Assembly: GCA_947600145.1 (NCBI GenBank)
Contig: CANQGA010000015.1
Location: forward strand, 1-32,567
Reading direction: 5' to 3'
Origin: an uncultured Lachnospiraceae bacterium
GTDB lineage: Bacteria > Bacillota > Clostridia > Lachnospirales > Lachnospiraceae
Length of the DNA: 32,567 nt
In this document: positions 1-7,472 of the stretch, piece by piece
Position numbering within the stretch: position 1 is the stretch's first letter
Layout: every line of letters starts with the position of its first letter
Translations under genes and position numbers: made by a program
Notes under the pieces: model-generated
The model's database searches: none
Told to the model about the DNA's origin: nothing
Seen by the model: only the letters and a program-made list of their open reading frames with translations

Positions 1-460
1 AGCTGTCAATGCGCTGCTGCACATCGGCCGCAACCGCCGTCTGAACTGCCGGAGCTGTCTGCTGCTGTTCTGCAGGAGTTTCCGCGGACGCGCCTGGGCC
101 TGTCGCCGCCCCTGGGCCGGTTGCCGCGCCCGGGCCTGTCGATGAACCTGAACCGGTCGACGAACCTGAGCCGGGACCTGCCGCGGTACCCGGGCCTGCA
201 GCTGCGCCGGGACCTGCACCCTGCGTGTTATCGGATGACGTCCCATCCGTCTCTGTTGTAGTGCCGGGACCTGCCGCGGTACCCGGACCTGGAGCTGCGC
301 CGGGGCCGCCGGAATCGGATCCCTGGGACGCTTCGGTCTCAGTCGGAGCGCCGGGGCCAGCCGCGTAACCGGGGCCCTGGGCCAGGGCGGTCAGGGTCTG
401 ACCGGCCAGCATAGAGACGGAGAGAGATGTGATCAGTATATACCTGAGACATTTGTGCAT
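1..460 (-). CDS. Secreted Gly-Pro-Gly-rich protein, N-terminal part (cut by window start)
   Basis: The minus strand is open from an ATG at 460-458 to the window edge, giving 153 codons without a stop. A GAGGAGGG ribosome site lies just upstream (about 467-474). Residues 1-28 form a signal peptide: a short basic start (MHKC), a hydrophobic core and an A-L-A-Q cleavage region. The mature part seen here is a low-complexity Gly/Pro/Ala/Thr linker with about eleven GPG tripeptides, mostly in the form (A/T)GPG(A/T)A, followed by a Gln/Ala-rich stretch. The functional domain must lie beyond the window. The design matches the N-terminus of the secreted metallo-hydrolase at 16241, so it may be a paralogue of that protein. 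The gene is transcribed away from the polysaccharide locus. No function can be assigned from this part. Confidence 0.75.
   Translation of the reverse strand, partial: MHKCLRYILITSLSVSMLAGQTLTALAQGPGYAAGPGAPTETEASQGSDSGGPGAAPGPGTAAGPGTTTETDGTSSDNTQGAGPGAAAGPGTAAGPGSGSSTGSGSSTGPGAATGPGAATGPGASAETPAEQQQTAPAVQTAVAADVQQRIDS
57..410 (-). repeat. GPG-encoding degenerate repeat
   Basis: This GC-rich coding repeat within the divergent secreted protein encodes GPG units spaced mostly 6-7 residues apart. A longer block starting with gccgggacctg occurs at 170 and again at 263, an offset of 93 bp or 31 codons. It is probably a flexible extracellular linker. Confidence 0.7.
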
Positions 461-633
461 AGGAAAATCCCTCCTCTTTTGATGTACATTCACTAATTTA
501 CCACATTTCCATAGAAAATGCCATATGCAATTTACTTTTTTCCCCCGCCATGGTAAAATTGTAAGCAAAATGAAAAAATATAGCACACAGGATGTAAGAA
601 AATGATGTCATAATAGGAAAGGTGGGAGTACGG
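461..633. promoter_or_regulatory. Divergent intergenic region with candidate promoter for the polysaccharide locus
   Basis: This AT-rich spacer separates the divergent secreted-protein gene from the polysaccharide locus. On the plus strand TTTACT (531-536) and TAAAAT (554-559) are 17 bp apart and could be a SigA-type promoter, with transcription starting near 566. No clear hexamer pair was found for the minus-strand gene. I did not recognise a riboswitch or an operator. Confidence 0.4.
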
Positions 634-1626
634 ATGTCCTCTGCGGGCGGCGGGCCGGTCATGGTCAGCATCTGCTGTATTGCTTATAATCAGGAACCTT
701 ATATCCGCGCGGCCCTGGAAGGGTTTGTGAATCAGAAGACTTCATTTGCGTATGAGATCCTGATCCATGACGACGCTTCCACGGACCGGACGGCTGAGAT
801 CATAAAGGAATACGCCGGCCGGTATCCGGATCTGATCCGGCCGATCCTGCAGACGGAGAACCAGTATTCCAGGGGACTGACCAATATCAGCGGAACCTTT
901 AATTTCCCGCGCGCCAGGGGACGCTATATCGCCATGTGCGAGGGCGACGATTACTGGACGGATCCCTGTAAGCTGCAGACGCAGGTGGATTATATGGAAG
1001 CGAACCCGGGCTGCTCGCTGATGCTGCACAGCGCGGCGGTTCGCGTGGAAGGGCGGGCCTTCACAGAGAGGCGGATGCGTCCCTATCGGGGCGACAGGCG
1101 GATCCCGCCGGAGGAGATCATCGACAAGACCTCCGGCTATCCTACGGCCTCGCTGCTGTTCAGGGCCGAGATGGTGAAGGAGCTGCCGGATTACTATGTG
1201 AACGCGCCGATCGCGGATATTCCGCTGCAGCTGATGGCCGCCTCCCGCGGCTGGGCTTACTATATGGATAAGCCGATGTGCGTCTACCGGCTGGGAGGCT
1301 CCTATTCCTGGACGGAACTGATGAAGCAGGGCGATTACGAGGAGAAATCCCGGCGCTATTACCTTCAGATGCGGCAGATGTACAGAGGATTCGACGAAGC
1401 GACCGGGCGGAGGTTCCACGGAACCGTGACCCACGCGGTCCGGCGGATCTATTTCCTGACTAAGGTGAATACGAAGGATTACCGGCTGGTGCTTTCCGCG
1501 GAATACAGGGAGTTTTACCGGGAGCTAAGCCTCAGGACACGGTTTTTTATCCGGCTGGAGGCGGGCGCTCCGGGACTTTACCGGCTGCTTTACCGGCTCT
1601 ACCACAGAGAGGCGGGCCGTACCTGA
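634..1626 (+). CDS. Family 2 glycosyltransferase
   Basis: This is a 330-residue GT-A-fold glycosyltransferase, the first gene of the polysaccharide locus. The N-terminus reads VSICCIAYNQEPYI, followed by the nucleotide-binding HDDASTD at residues 45-51 and the EGDDYW motif at 103-108, which supplies the metal-binding acidic residues. It would transfer a sugar from a nucleotide-sugar donor to the growing glycan at the cytoplasmic membrane face; donor and acceptor cannot be read from sequence. The ATG at 634 is preferred because AGGTGGGAG at 620-628 sits 5 nt upstream. A GTG at 622 in the same frame would overlap that ribosome site. The C-terminal third is basic and aromatic, as is common where such enzymes contact membrane. 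The next gene starts 33 nt downstream, which suggests one transcript. Confidence 0.88.
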   Translation: MSSAGGGPVMVSICCIAYNQEPYIRAALEGFVNQKTSFAYEILIHDDASTDRTAEIIKEYAGRYPDLIRPILQTENQYSRGLTNISGTFNFPRARGRYIAMCEGDDYWTDPCKLQTQVDYMEANPGCSLMLHSAAVRVEGRAFTERRMRPYRGDRRIPPEEIIDKTSGYPTASLLFRAEMVKELPDYYVNAPIADIPLQLMAASRGWAYYMDKPMCVYRLGGSYSWTELMKQGDYEEKSRRYYLQMRQMYRGFDEATGRRFHGTVTHAVRRIYFLTKVNTKDYRLVLSAEYREFYRELSLRTRFFIRLEAGAPGLYRLLYRLYHREAGRT

Positions 1627-1659
1627 CGGGCCGCCGGATCGAGAAATGGAGTAACATTT

Positions 1660-2682
1660 ATGGAGAAGAAGACGATCCTGGTGACAGCCATCGGTTCCTT
1701 TTCGGCCGCGGCGGTCATCGGTACTTATAAGAAGGCGGGACACCGCGTGCTGGGCTGCGATATCTATCCGGCGGAGTGGGTCGCCGCGTCGCTGGAGGCG
1801 GACCGTTTTTTTCAGGCGCCTTACGCGGCGGATGAGGACGCGTATCTGGAGTTCCTAAGCCGGATCTGCCGTCAGATGGGAGTGGATCTTCTGGTTCCTC
1901 TGACGGACGCGGAGATCGACGTGATCAACGGCTGGCGCGAAGAGGCGGCGCGGATCGGCGTTACCGTGTGCCTGTCCCCCGCGGAGAGCATCCGCCTGTG
2001 CCGTGATAAATGGGAGTCGGCGCGGAAGCTGCGGGAAGAAGGCGTCTGCCGCACGATACCGACGCGGCGTCTGGACGAGGTGATCCGCTCGGAGGCGGCT
2101 TCCGGGTATGAGCGTCTTGAGTATCCGCTGGTGCTGAAGCCGGCCCGCGGACGCAGCAGTCAGGGGCTTCTGACGGTTCTGGACGCGGAGCAGATGCGAA
2201 GGGAGGCGGACCGGCTGCGGCCGGATGCCGGTTCTTACCTGGCGCAGCCCCGGATCGCCGGCAATGTGGTGACGGTGGATGTGGTGAGAAACGTGATAGA
2301 GAGCGGAGACGACGTTTCCGCGGCGGACCAGGTCGTGTGCCTGCCCCGGAGAGAGCTTCTGCGGACGCCGAACGGCGCCGGGACCTCCGTCTGTATCTTC
2401 CGGGATGAACGGCTGGAGGCGCAGTGCGCCGCAGTCGCCCGCGCGCTCGATGTCCGCGGCTGCGTGAATTTTGAGTTTGTTGAAGAGAGTGAAGGCCGGT
2501 GGCATTTTCTGGAATGCAATCCCCGTTTTTCGGGCGGCGTCGCGTTTTCCTGCATGGCGGGATACGACATGCCGGGCAGCCATCTGCGGTGCTTTACGGG
2601 CGGGGAGATCGAGCCGATGGGGGAGATCCGCAGCCAGTATCTGGTGAAGAGATACACGGAATACCGTACGAAGATCTTGTGA
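1660..2682 (+). CDS. ATP-grasp domain protein (carbamoyl-phosphate-synthase-like ligase)
   Basis: This 340-residue protein starts with a Rossmann-like pre-ATP-grasp domain (ILVTAIGSFSAAAVIGTYKKAG, residues 5 onward, then LVPLTDAEID). The ATP-grasp fold follows, including YPLVLKPARGRSSQG for the ATP-binding lysine strand and loop, and FLECNPRFSGGVAF near the end for metal binding (E/N/R). The family activates a carboxylate as an acyl phosphate and joins it to an amine or another nucleophile. In capsule and O-antigen loci such proteins are thought to attach or form amide substituents. It directly precedes an amino-sugar aminotransferase gene, so acylation or ligation on an amino sugar is a plausible but unproven role. 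The ribosome site GGAG at 1648-1651 lies 8 nt before the ATG. Confidence 0.85.
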   Translation: MEKKTILVTAIGSFSAAAVIGTYKKAGHRVLGCDIYPAEWVAASLEADRFFQAPYAADEDAYLEFLSRICRQMGVDLLVPLTDAEIDVINGWREEAARIGVTVCLSPAESIRLCRDKWESARKLREEGVCRTIPTRRLDEVIRSEAASGYERLEYPLVLKPARGRSSQGLLTVLDAEQMRREADRLRPDAGSYLAQPRIAGNVVTVDVVRNVIESGDDVSAADQVVCLPRRELLRTPNGAGTSVCIFRDERLEAQCAAVARALDVRGCVNFEFVEESEGRWHFLECNPRFSGGVAFSCMAGYDMPGSHLRCFTGGEIEPMGEIRSQYLVKRYTEYRTKIL

Positions 2683-2748
2683 CATTGCTTCGGGGCGTCC
2701 GTCTTTCGGAGCGGTCTGGAGAACAGAATTTTCAGAATGGAGAAGAGA

Positions 2749-3855
2749 ATGGCAGACGACAGAAAGCGGCCTATCGCGGTGACACGGTCGTCGCTTCCTC
2801 CCTTAGAGGAATATGTGGAAATGCTGAAGCCTCTGTGGGAAAGCGCATGGCTGACCAACATGGGAGAATATCACAGACAATTCGCGGAGCAGCTGAAGAC
2901 TTATCTGGGGACGCCGAACCTGGAGCTGTTCGTCAACGGACATATGGCCCTGGAGCTGGCGCTGCAGGCGATGGATCTGAGCGGCGAAGTGATCACCACG
3001 CCGTTCACATTCGCGTCCACCGCCCACGCCATCGTCCGCAACGGGCTGACGCCGGTGTTCTGTGACATCGATCCCGTGAACTATACGCTGGACGCGGACA
3101 GGCTGGAGGAACTGATCACGGATCGGACGACGGCGATCGTGCCGGTCCATGTATACGGCAATGTCTGCGATGTGGAGCGGATCGGGGAGATCGCCCGCAG
3201 ACATCATCTGAAGGTGATCTATGACGCGGCCCATACCTTCGGGGAGACCTATGACGGCCGCGGCATCGGCTGCTACGGCGACGCCGCGATGTTCAGCTTC
3301 CACGCCACCAAGGTGTTCCACAGCATTGAGGGCGGGGCGGTGGCGTTCCGGGACGAGAAGCTGGCCCCGGCGCTGTACGAACTGAAGAATTTCGGCATTA
3401 CCGGCTATGAGAGCGTGGATTCTGTGGGAGCAAACGGGAAGATGAATGAATTCCAGGCTGCCATGGGGATCCTGAATCTGCGATATGTGGACGGCGAGAT
3501 CGGGAAGCGCCGGGCCCTGGCGCGGCATTACCGCGGCAGGCTGGACGGCGTGGAGGGCATCCGGCTGTGCCCGGAGGATCCGCGGGTCCGGTATAATTAC
3601 GCATATATGCCGGTGGTATTTGACGGATACCGGAAAGACCGGGACCAGGTCTTCGCCGAGCTGGCGGCCCGGGATATTCACGCGCGGAAGTATTTCTATC
3701 CGTGCGTCAACAGCTACGCCTGCTACAGGGACCGCTATGATCCGGCGCTGACGCCGGTCGCGGACCGGATCTCACGGCAGGTGCTGACGCTGCCGCTGTA
3801 CGCGTCGCTGAGCCCGGACGACGTGGACCGGATCTGCGATATCATTTTACAGTAA
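2749..3855 (+). CDS. DegT/DnrJ/EryC1/StrS-family sugar aminotransferase
   Basis: This PLP-dependent fold-type I enzyme (368 residues) would convert a keto group on a nucleotide-linked sugar to an amine, usually with glutamate as donor. Clear marks are FVNGHMALELAL (PLP phosphate region), ITTPFTFASTAHAI, VPVHVYGNV, IYDAAHTFGE with the Asp that contacts the PLP ring nitrogen (residue 159 from the chosen start), and SFHATKVFHSIEGGA, whose Lys (188) should form the Schiff base. It resembles the FdtB/WecE/DesV group, but the exact sugar cannot be read. The ATG at 2749 is chosen over the in-frame ATG at 2737 because GGAG at 2739-2742 lies 6 nt before it and nothing similar precedes 2737. The matching dehydratase is not in the window. 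Confidence 0.9.
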   Translation: MADDRKRPIAVTRSSLPPLEEYVEMLKPLWESAWLTNMGEYHRQFAEQLKTYLGTPNLELFVNGHMALELALQAMDLSGEVITTPFTFASTAHAIVRNGLTPVFCDIDPVNYTLDADRLEELITDRTTAIVPVHVYGNVCDVERIGEIARRHHLKVIYDAAHTFGETYDGRGIGCYGDAAMFSFHATKVFHSIEGGAVAFRDEKLAPALYELKNFGITGYESVDSVGANGKMNEFQAAMGILNLRYVDGEIGKRRALARHYRGRLDGVEGIRLCPEDPRVRYNYAYMPVVFDGYRKDRDQVFAELAARDIHARKYFYPCVNSYACYRDRYDPALTPVADRISRQVLTLPLYASLSPDDVDRICDIILQ

Positions 3856-3912
3856 GAGTCCGGCCGGTGTGGGCAGAAGCGCAGAAGGCGGAAGAAGAAC
3901 AGGAGACGGAAC

Positions 3913-4608
3913 ATGGCAGCAGCTGACAAGGTACTGGTGATCATACCGGCATTCAATGAAGAAGCGAATATTGAGAAGGTCGTGGATGAACTGGAGAGGG
4001 ATTACCCGCAGTTTGACTACATCGTAGTCAACGACGGTTCCACGGACCGCACGGCGCGTATCTGCCGGGAGAGAGGGTATCATCTGCTGGATCTGCCGGT
4101 GAACCTCGGCCTGGCGGGCTGCTTTCAGGCGGGCATGAAATACGCTTATCTGGGGGATTACGACTGCGCCGTCCAGTTCGACGGCGACGGACAGCACCGT
4201 CCGGAATATATCGAGGCGCTGAGAAGGAAGATGGAGGAAGGATACGATATCGTCATCGGCAGCCGCTTCGTGGAGGGGCATAAGGACGCCTCCATGCGCA
4301 TGATCGGCAGCCGTATCCTGTCCGCCGCGATCCGACTGACGACCGGCGTAAAGGTGGCGGATCCTACTTCCGGCATGCGGATGTTCAACCGTGACATGAT
4401 CGGTGAGTTCGCGTGGAAGCTGAATTTCGGGCCTGAGCCCGACACGGTTTCCTACCTGCTGAAGCAGGGGGCCCGCGTCGCGGAGGTCCCGGTGACCATC
4501 GCGCCCCGCCTGGGCGGGGAGAGCTACCTGAAGCCCTTCGTAGCCGCCAACTACATGCTCCGCATGCTTTTGTCCATCCTGCTGGTGCAGAACTTCCGAA
4601 AACGGTGA
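3913..4608 (+). CDS. Family 2 glycosyltransferase, polyprenyl-phosphate-sugar synthase type
   Basis: This 231-residue GT2 has the dolichol-phosphate-mannose-synthase pattern: VIIPAFNEEANI at the start, VVNDGSTD (38-45), GLAGCFQAGMKYA, QFDGDGQH (88-95) with the metal-binding DxD, VIGSRFVEG, and PTSGMRMF. Enzymes of this class load a hexose onto undecaprenyl phosphate on the inner membrane face. There is no long C-terminal membrane domain, only a short hydrophobic tail. The neighbouring flippase, DUF2304 and DUF2142 genes suggest it makes a lipid-linked monosaccharide for use on the outer face; this is inferred from context. AGGAG at 3901-3905 precedes the ATG by 7 nt. Confidence 0.88.
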   Translation: MAAADKVLVIIPAFNEEANIEKVVDELERDYPQFDYIVVNDGSTDRTARICRERGYHLLDLPVNLGLAGCFQAGMKYAYLGDYDCAVQFDGDGQHRPEYIEALRRKMEEGYDIVIGSRFVEGHKDASMRMIGSRILSAAIRLTTGVKVADPTSGMRMFNRDMIGEFAWKLNFGPEPDTVSYLLKQGARVAEVPVTIAPRLGGESYLKPFVAANYMLRMLLSILLVQNFRKR

Positions 4609-4654
4609 GCGCCGCGCGGTGGAAAACCCGGAACCGGGAAAGGAGGATCCCGCG

Positions 4655-6034
4655 ATGTGTCCGCACAGGAGCGGGGGGATATCTGAGATGAGCCTGGCAG
4701 ACCGCCTGGCGGCGCTTCTGATGAAGCCGGCCGCCGACAGGGAAAAGCAGAATATCGTCTGGAACATGATCGGCAGCTTCTGTTACGCGTTTGCCAGTAT
4801 GGTGCTGTCTTTCCTGGTCATGCGCATCGCGGGAGACGACGACGGAGGCATCTTCGCCTTCGGATACAGCACCTTCGGCCAGCAGATGTTCCTTGTAGCC
4901 TATTTTGGGCTCCGGCCTTTTCAGATCACGGACGGAAAGGGAGAATACCGTTTCGGCGACTACCTGCTCCACCGCTGTCTGACCTGCGCCCTGGCGGTGG
5001 CGGCGGGCGCGGGGTATCTGCTGCTTGGCGGTTATACCGTCCGGAAGGCGCTGATTATTTTTCTTCTGGTCTGCTACAAGGTGATCGACGGCTTCGCGGA
5101 CGTCTACGAGTCGGAGTTTCAGCGTCAGGGCCATCTGCACCTGACCGGCAAGTCCAACGCGTTTCGGACGATCCTGTCGGTGACGGTGTTCCTTACGGCG
5201 CTTCTGGCCGGGCGGCAGCTGGTCTTCGCCTGCGGAGCGGCGGTGGCGGCCCAGGCAGCCGGCGTCTGGCTCTTTGACGTATCGGTGATCCGCCGCCTTC
5301 CGTCGGTGGACACAGGCCGCGACTGGAGCCGCCTGCGCCCCCTGACCGGCGCCGCGGCGCTGCTGTTTGTGTCGGTGTTTTTGGATTTTTACATTTTTTC
5401 AGCGGCCAAATATGCCATCGACGCCAATATGGACAACGCGGCTTCCGGATATTTTAATATCATATTTATGCCCACGTCGGTGATCAATCTGGCGGCGGGA
5501 TTTGTCATAAGGCCGGTCCTCACGTATCTGACGGACGCCTGGACCGGTCGGGATTTCGCGGCTTTCCGCCGGCTTCTGCGGCGTATCTCAGCCCTGATCG
5601 CGGTGCTTGGCATCGCGGCGGCGGCGCTGGCGTGGTTTGCGGGACGGCCTGTGCTCGGCATCATGGAGAGGCTTCTGGGAGACGGTTACGCCGGAAGCCT
5701 GGTGCGATACCATGTGCCGTTTGTCATGGTAGTGCTGGGCGGGGTGTTTTACGCGATTCTGAACCTGTATTACTATGTGCTGGTGATCCTGCGCAGGCAG
5801 GATGTGATTTTCGGGATCTATGTTGTGATGACGGCAGCGGCGGCGGTGGCCGCGCCCGCGATGGTCCGAAGAGGAGGGATCGGCGGGGCCGCGTTTGCGT
5901 ACCTGATGCTGATGGCAGTCATGGCTGCCGGATTTACGGGAGGAGCCTTAAACCGCGTGCGCGCGGGGGAGAGAGCAGACAGCAGGGGGATTATGAAAAA
6001 TGAATGGCATGGAGATGGAGACAGAGATCTATAA
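4655..6034 (+). CDS. MOP/Wzx-like polysaccharide flippase
   Basis: This polytopic membrane protein of 459 residues has roughly twelve hydrophobic segments spread over its length, as in the MOP superfamily of lipid-linked oligosaccharide flippases. The first helix region is IVWNMIGSFCYAFASMVLSF, and a pattern of paired helices follows. It should move an undecaprenyl-linked sugar or oligosaccharide from the inner to the outer face. The start at 4655 follows a perfect AGGAGG at 4641-4646. An in-frame GTG at 4619 exists but would place that ribosome site inside the gene. Its end overlaps the next gene by 35 bp. A flippase is unexpected next to a complete ABC exporter, which suggests that it serves a side branch or lipid-sugar donor. 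Confidence 0.85.
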   Translation: MCPHRSGGISEMSLADRLAALLMKPAADREKQNIVWNMIGSFCYAFASMVLSFLVMRIAGDDDGGIFAFGYSTFGQQMFLVAYFGLRPFQITDGKGEYRFGDYLLHRCLTCALAVAAGAGYLLLGGYTVRKALIIFLLVCYKVIDGFADVYESEFQRQGHLHLTGKSNAFRTILSVTVFLTALLAGRQLVFACGAAVAAQAAGVWLFDVSVIRRLPSVDTGRDWSRLRPLTGAAALLFVSVFLDFYIFSAAKYAIDANMDNAASGYFNIIFMPTSVINLAAGFVIRPVLTYLTDAWTGRDFAAFRRLLRRISALIAVLGIAAAALAWFAGRPVLGIMERLLGDGYAGSLVRYHVPFVMVVLGGVFYAILNLYYYVLVILRRQDVIFGIYVVMTAAAAVAAPAMVRRGGIGGAAFAYLMLMAVMAAGFTGGALNRVRAGERADSRGIMKNEWHGDGDRDL

Positions 6035-7001
6035 AGGACTTGCCGATCCGGAGGAAAGCCGGACGGAGGCCCGGCGGATGAGCGTGGATGTGATCATCCC
6101 GGTATACCGGCCGGACCGGCGCTTTGCCCGCCTTCTGGCGATGCTGAAGCGGCAGACGTACCCGGTGGACCACATTATTATCATGAATACGGAAAGCCGG
6201 TTCTGGAATGAGGACGGCTATAAAGGAATCCGCGGGATGGAGATCCATCATCTGGAGAAATCCGAGTTCGATCACGGCGGCACCCGCAACCGCGGGGCGG
6301 CGTATTCCACGGCGGATGTGCTGCTGTTTATGACCGACGACGCGGTGCCGCAGGATACGCGCCTGGTGGAACGCCTGGTGGAAGCCCTGAAGCAGAAGGG
6401 GCCGAAGGGCGAGACGGCGGCGGCGGCCTATGCCCGGCAGCTGCCCGACAGGGACTGCCGCGCCATCGAGCGGTATACGAGAAGCTTTAACTATCCGGAC
6501 AAGAGCCGGATCAAGACGGCGGCGGATCTGCCCGGGCTTGGGATTAAGACGTATTTCGCGTCCAATGTCTGCTGCGCTTACCGGAGGGACATTTTCGAGA
6601 GCCGGGGCGGGTTCGTGAACAGGACGATCTTTAATGAAGACATGATCTACGCGGCGGGAGCGGTCCGGGACGGATACGCGATCGTCTACGCGGCCGGCGC
6701 GAAGGTGATCCATTCCCACAATCTGACGTTTTCGCAGCAGTTTCGGAGGAACTTTGACCTGGCGGTGTCCCAGGCGGATCACCCGGAGATATTCCGGGGA
6801 GTGCCGTCGGAGGGAGAGGGGATCCGGATGGTAAAGCAGACTGCCGGATGGCTTGTGAAGACCGGGCGGCTCTGGCTTCTCCCGTCCCTGGTGATCGGGA
6901 GCGCCTTCAAATACGCCGGATACCGGCTGGGGAAGATGTACCGCTTCCTTCCGCGCAGGCTGGTGTTAATGTGCACGGATAACCGGGAATACTGGAGATA
7001 G
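6000..7001 (+). CDS. Rhamnosyltransferase-like family 2 glycosyltransferase
   Basis: This 333-residue GT2 has DVIIPVYRPDRRF at residues 30-42, FDHGGTRNRGA at 90-100, and MTDDAVPQD at 111-119. The FDHGGTRN plus MT(D/Q)DA pair is typical of the group annotated as rhamnosyltransferases (RfbF/WbbL-like). An rmlC gene downstream fits a dTDP-L-rhamnose donor. The first ATG at 6000 has AGGGGGA upstream (5984-5990). Further in-frame ATGs at 6009, 6015 and 6078 remain possible, and the conserved fold only begins near residue 28. The gene overlaps the end of the flippase gene, so the two are probably translationally linked. The C-terminus is basic with a hydrophobic stretch (LWLLPSLVIGSAF). Confidence 0.87.
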   Translation: MNGMEMETEIYKGLADPEESRTEARRMSVDVIIPVYRPDRRFARLLAMLKRQTYPVDHIIIMNTESRFWNEDGYKGIRGMEIHHLEKSEFDHGGTRNRGAAYSTADVLLFMTDDAVPQDTRLVERLVEALKQKGPKGETAAAAYARQLPDRDCRAIERYTRSFNYPDKSRIKTAADLPGLGIKTYFASNVCCAYRRDIFESRGGFVNRTIFNEDMIYAAGAVRDGYAIVYAAGAKVIHSHNLTFSQQFRRNFDLAVSQADHPEIFRGVPSEGEGIRMVKQTAGWLVKTGRLWLLPSLVIGSAFKYAGYRLGKMYRFLPRRLVLMCTDNREYWR

Positions 7002-7052
7002 AGGAAGAAACCGAAGACCGCCGGACGCGGGCAGAAAGAGAGGAAGACGATT

Positions 7053-7472
7053 ATGATGACAATGACGCTGCGGGTCGCGCTGATCCTGGTCTCGGTGGGG
7101 ACGCTGTTTCTGATGATGCGCAGGATCCGTCAGTCCAAGCTTCAGATCGAGAGCGCGGTTTTCTGGATCGTCCTGGCCCTGGTGCTGGTCGTATTCAGCC
7201 TGTTTCCGGCCGCGGCGGATTTCGCGGCTCACTGCCTCGGGATCTACTCTACGGCCAACTTCCTGTTCCTGTTCGCGATCTTTGTGCTGATCGTGAAGGT
7301 ATTTTACATGACGATCCACATCTCCCAGCTGGAGACGAAGATCAAGGAGCTGGTGCAGCACATTGCCCTGGAAGAGAAGAAGCGCCAGGAGGAGAATGCC
7401 CTTCTGGAGAGGCAGATCCGGTCGAAGACAGAGGAAGACGCGGATCGGACCGGAGGAAGCGATGAAGAATAG
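7053..7472 (+). CDS. DUF2304 family small membrane protein
   Basis: This 139-residue protein has three hydrophobic segments (about 4-20, 34-53, 66-88) followed by a charged, coiled-coil-like tail rich in Glu/Lys/Gln (92-139). Length and layout match DUF2304, a family regularly found beside polyprenyl-phosphate-hexose synthases in surface glycan loci. Its biochemical role is not established; partner or flippase-accessory functions have been suggested from context. GAGAGGAAG lies upstream of a run of ATG codons at 7053-7058. The 3' end overlaps the next gene by 11 bp, so the two are likely coupled. Confidence 0.82.
   Translation: MMTMTLRVALILVSVGTLFLMMRRIRQSKLQIESAVFWIVLALVLVVFSLFPAAADFAAHCLGIYSTANFLFLFAIFVLIVKVFYMTIHISQLETKIKELVQHIALEEKKRQEENALLERQIRSKTEEDADRTGGSDEE

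Noticed and set aside
57-410. Collagen-like protein in the GPG-rich region
   Set aside because: Glycine does not occur at every third residue. GPG units are spaced mostly 6-7 residues, so this is a linker rather than a triple helix.
4619-4654. GTG start at 4619 for the flippase
   Set aside because: A perfect AGGAGG lies inside this stretch at the right distance from the ATG at 4655, and the extra residues are hydrophilic and unlike the family.
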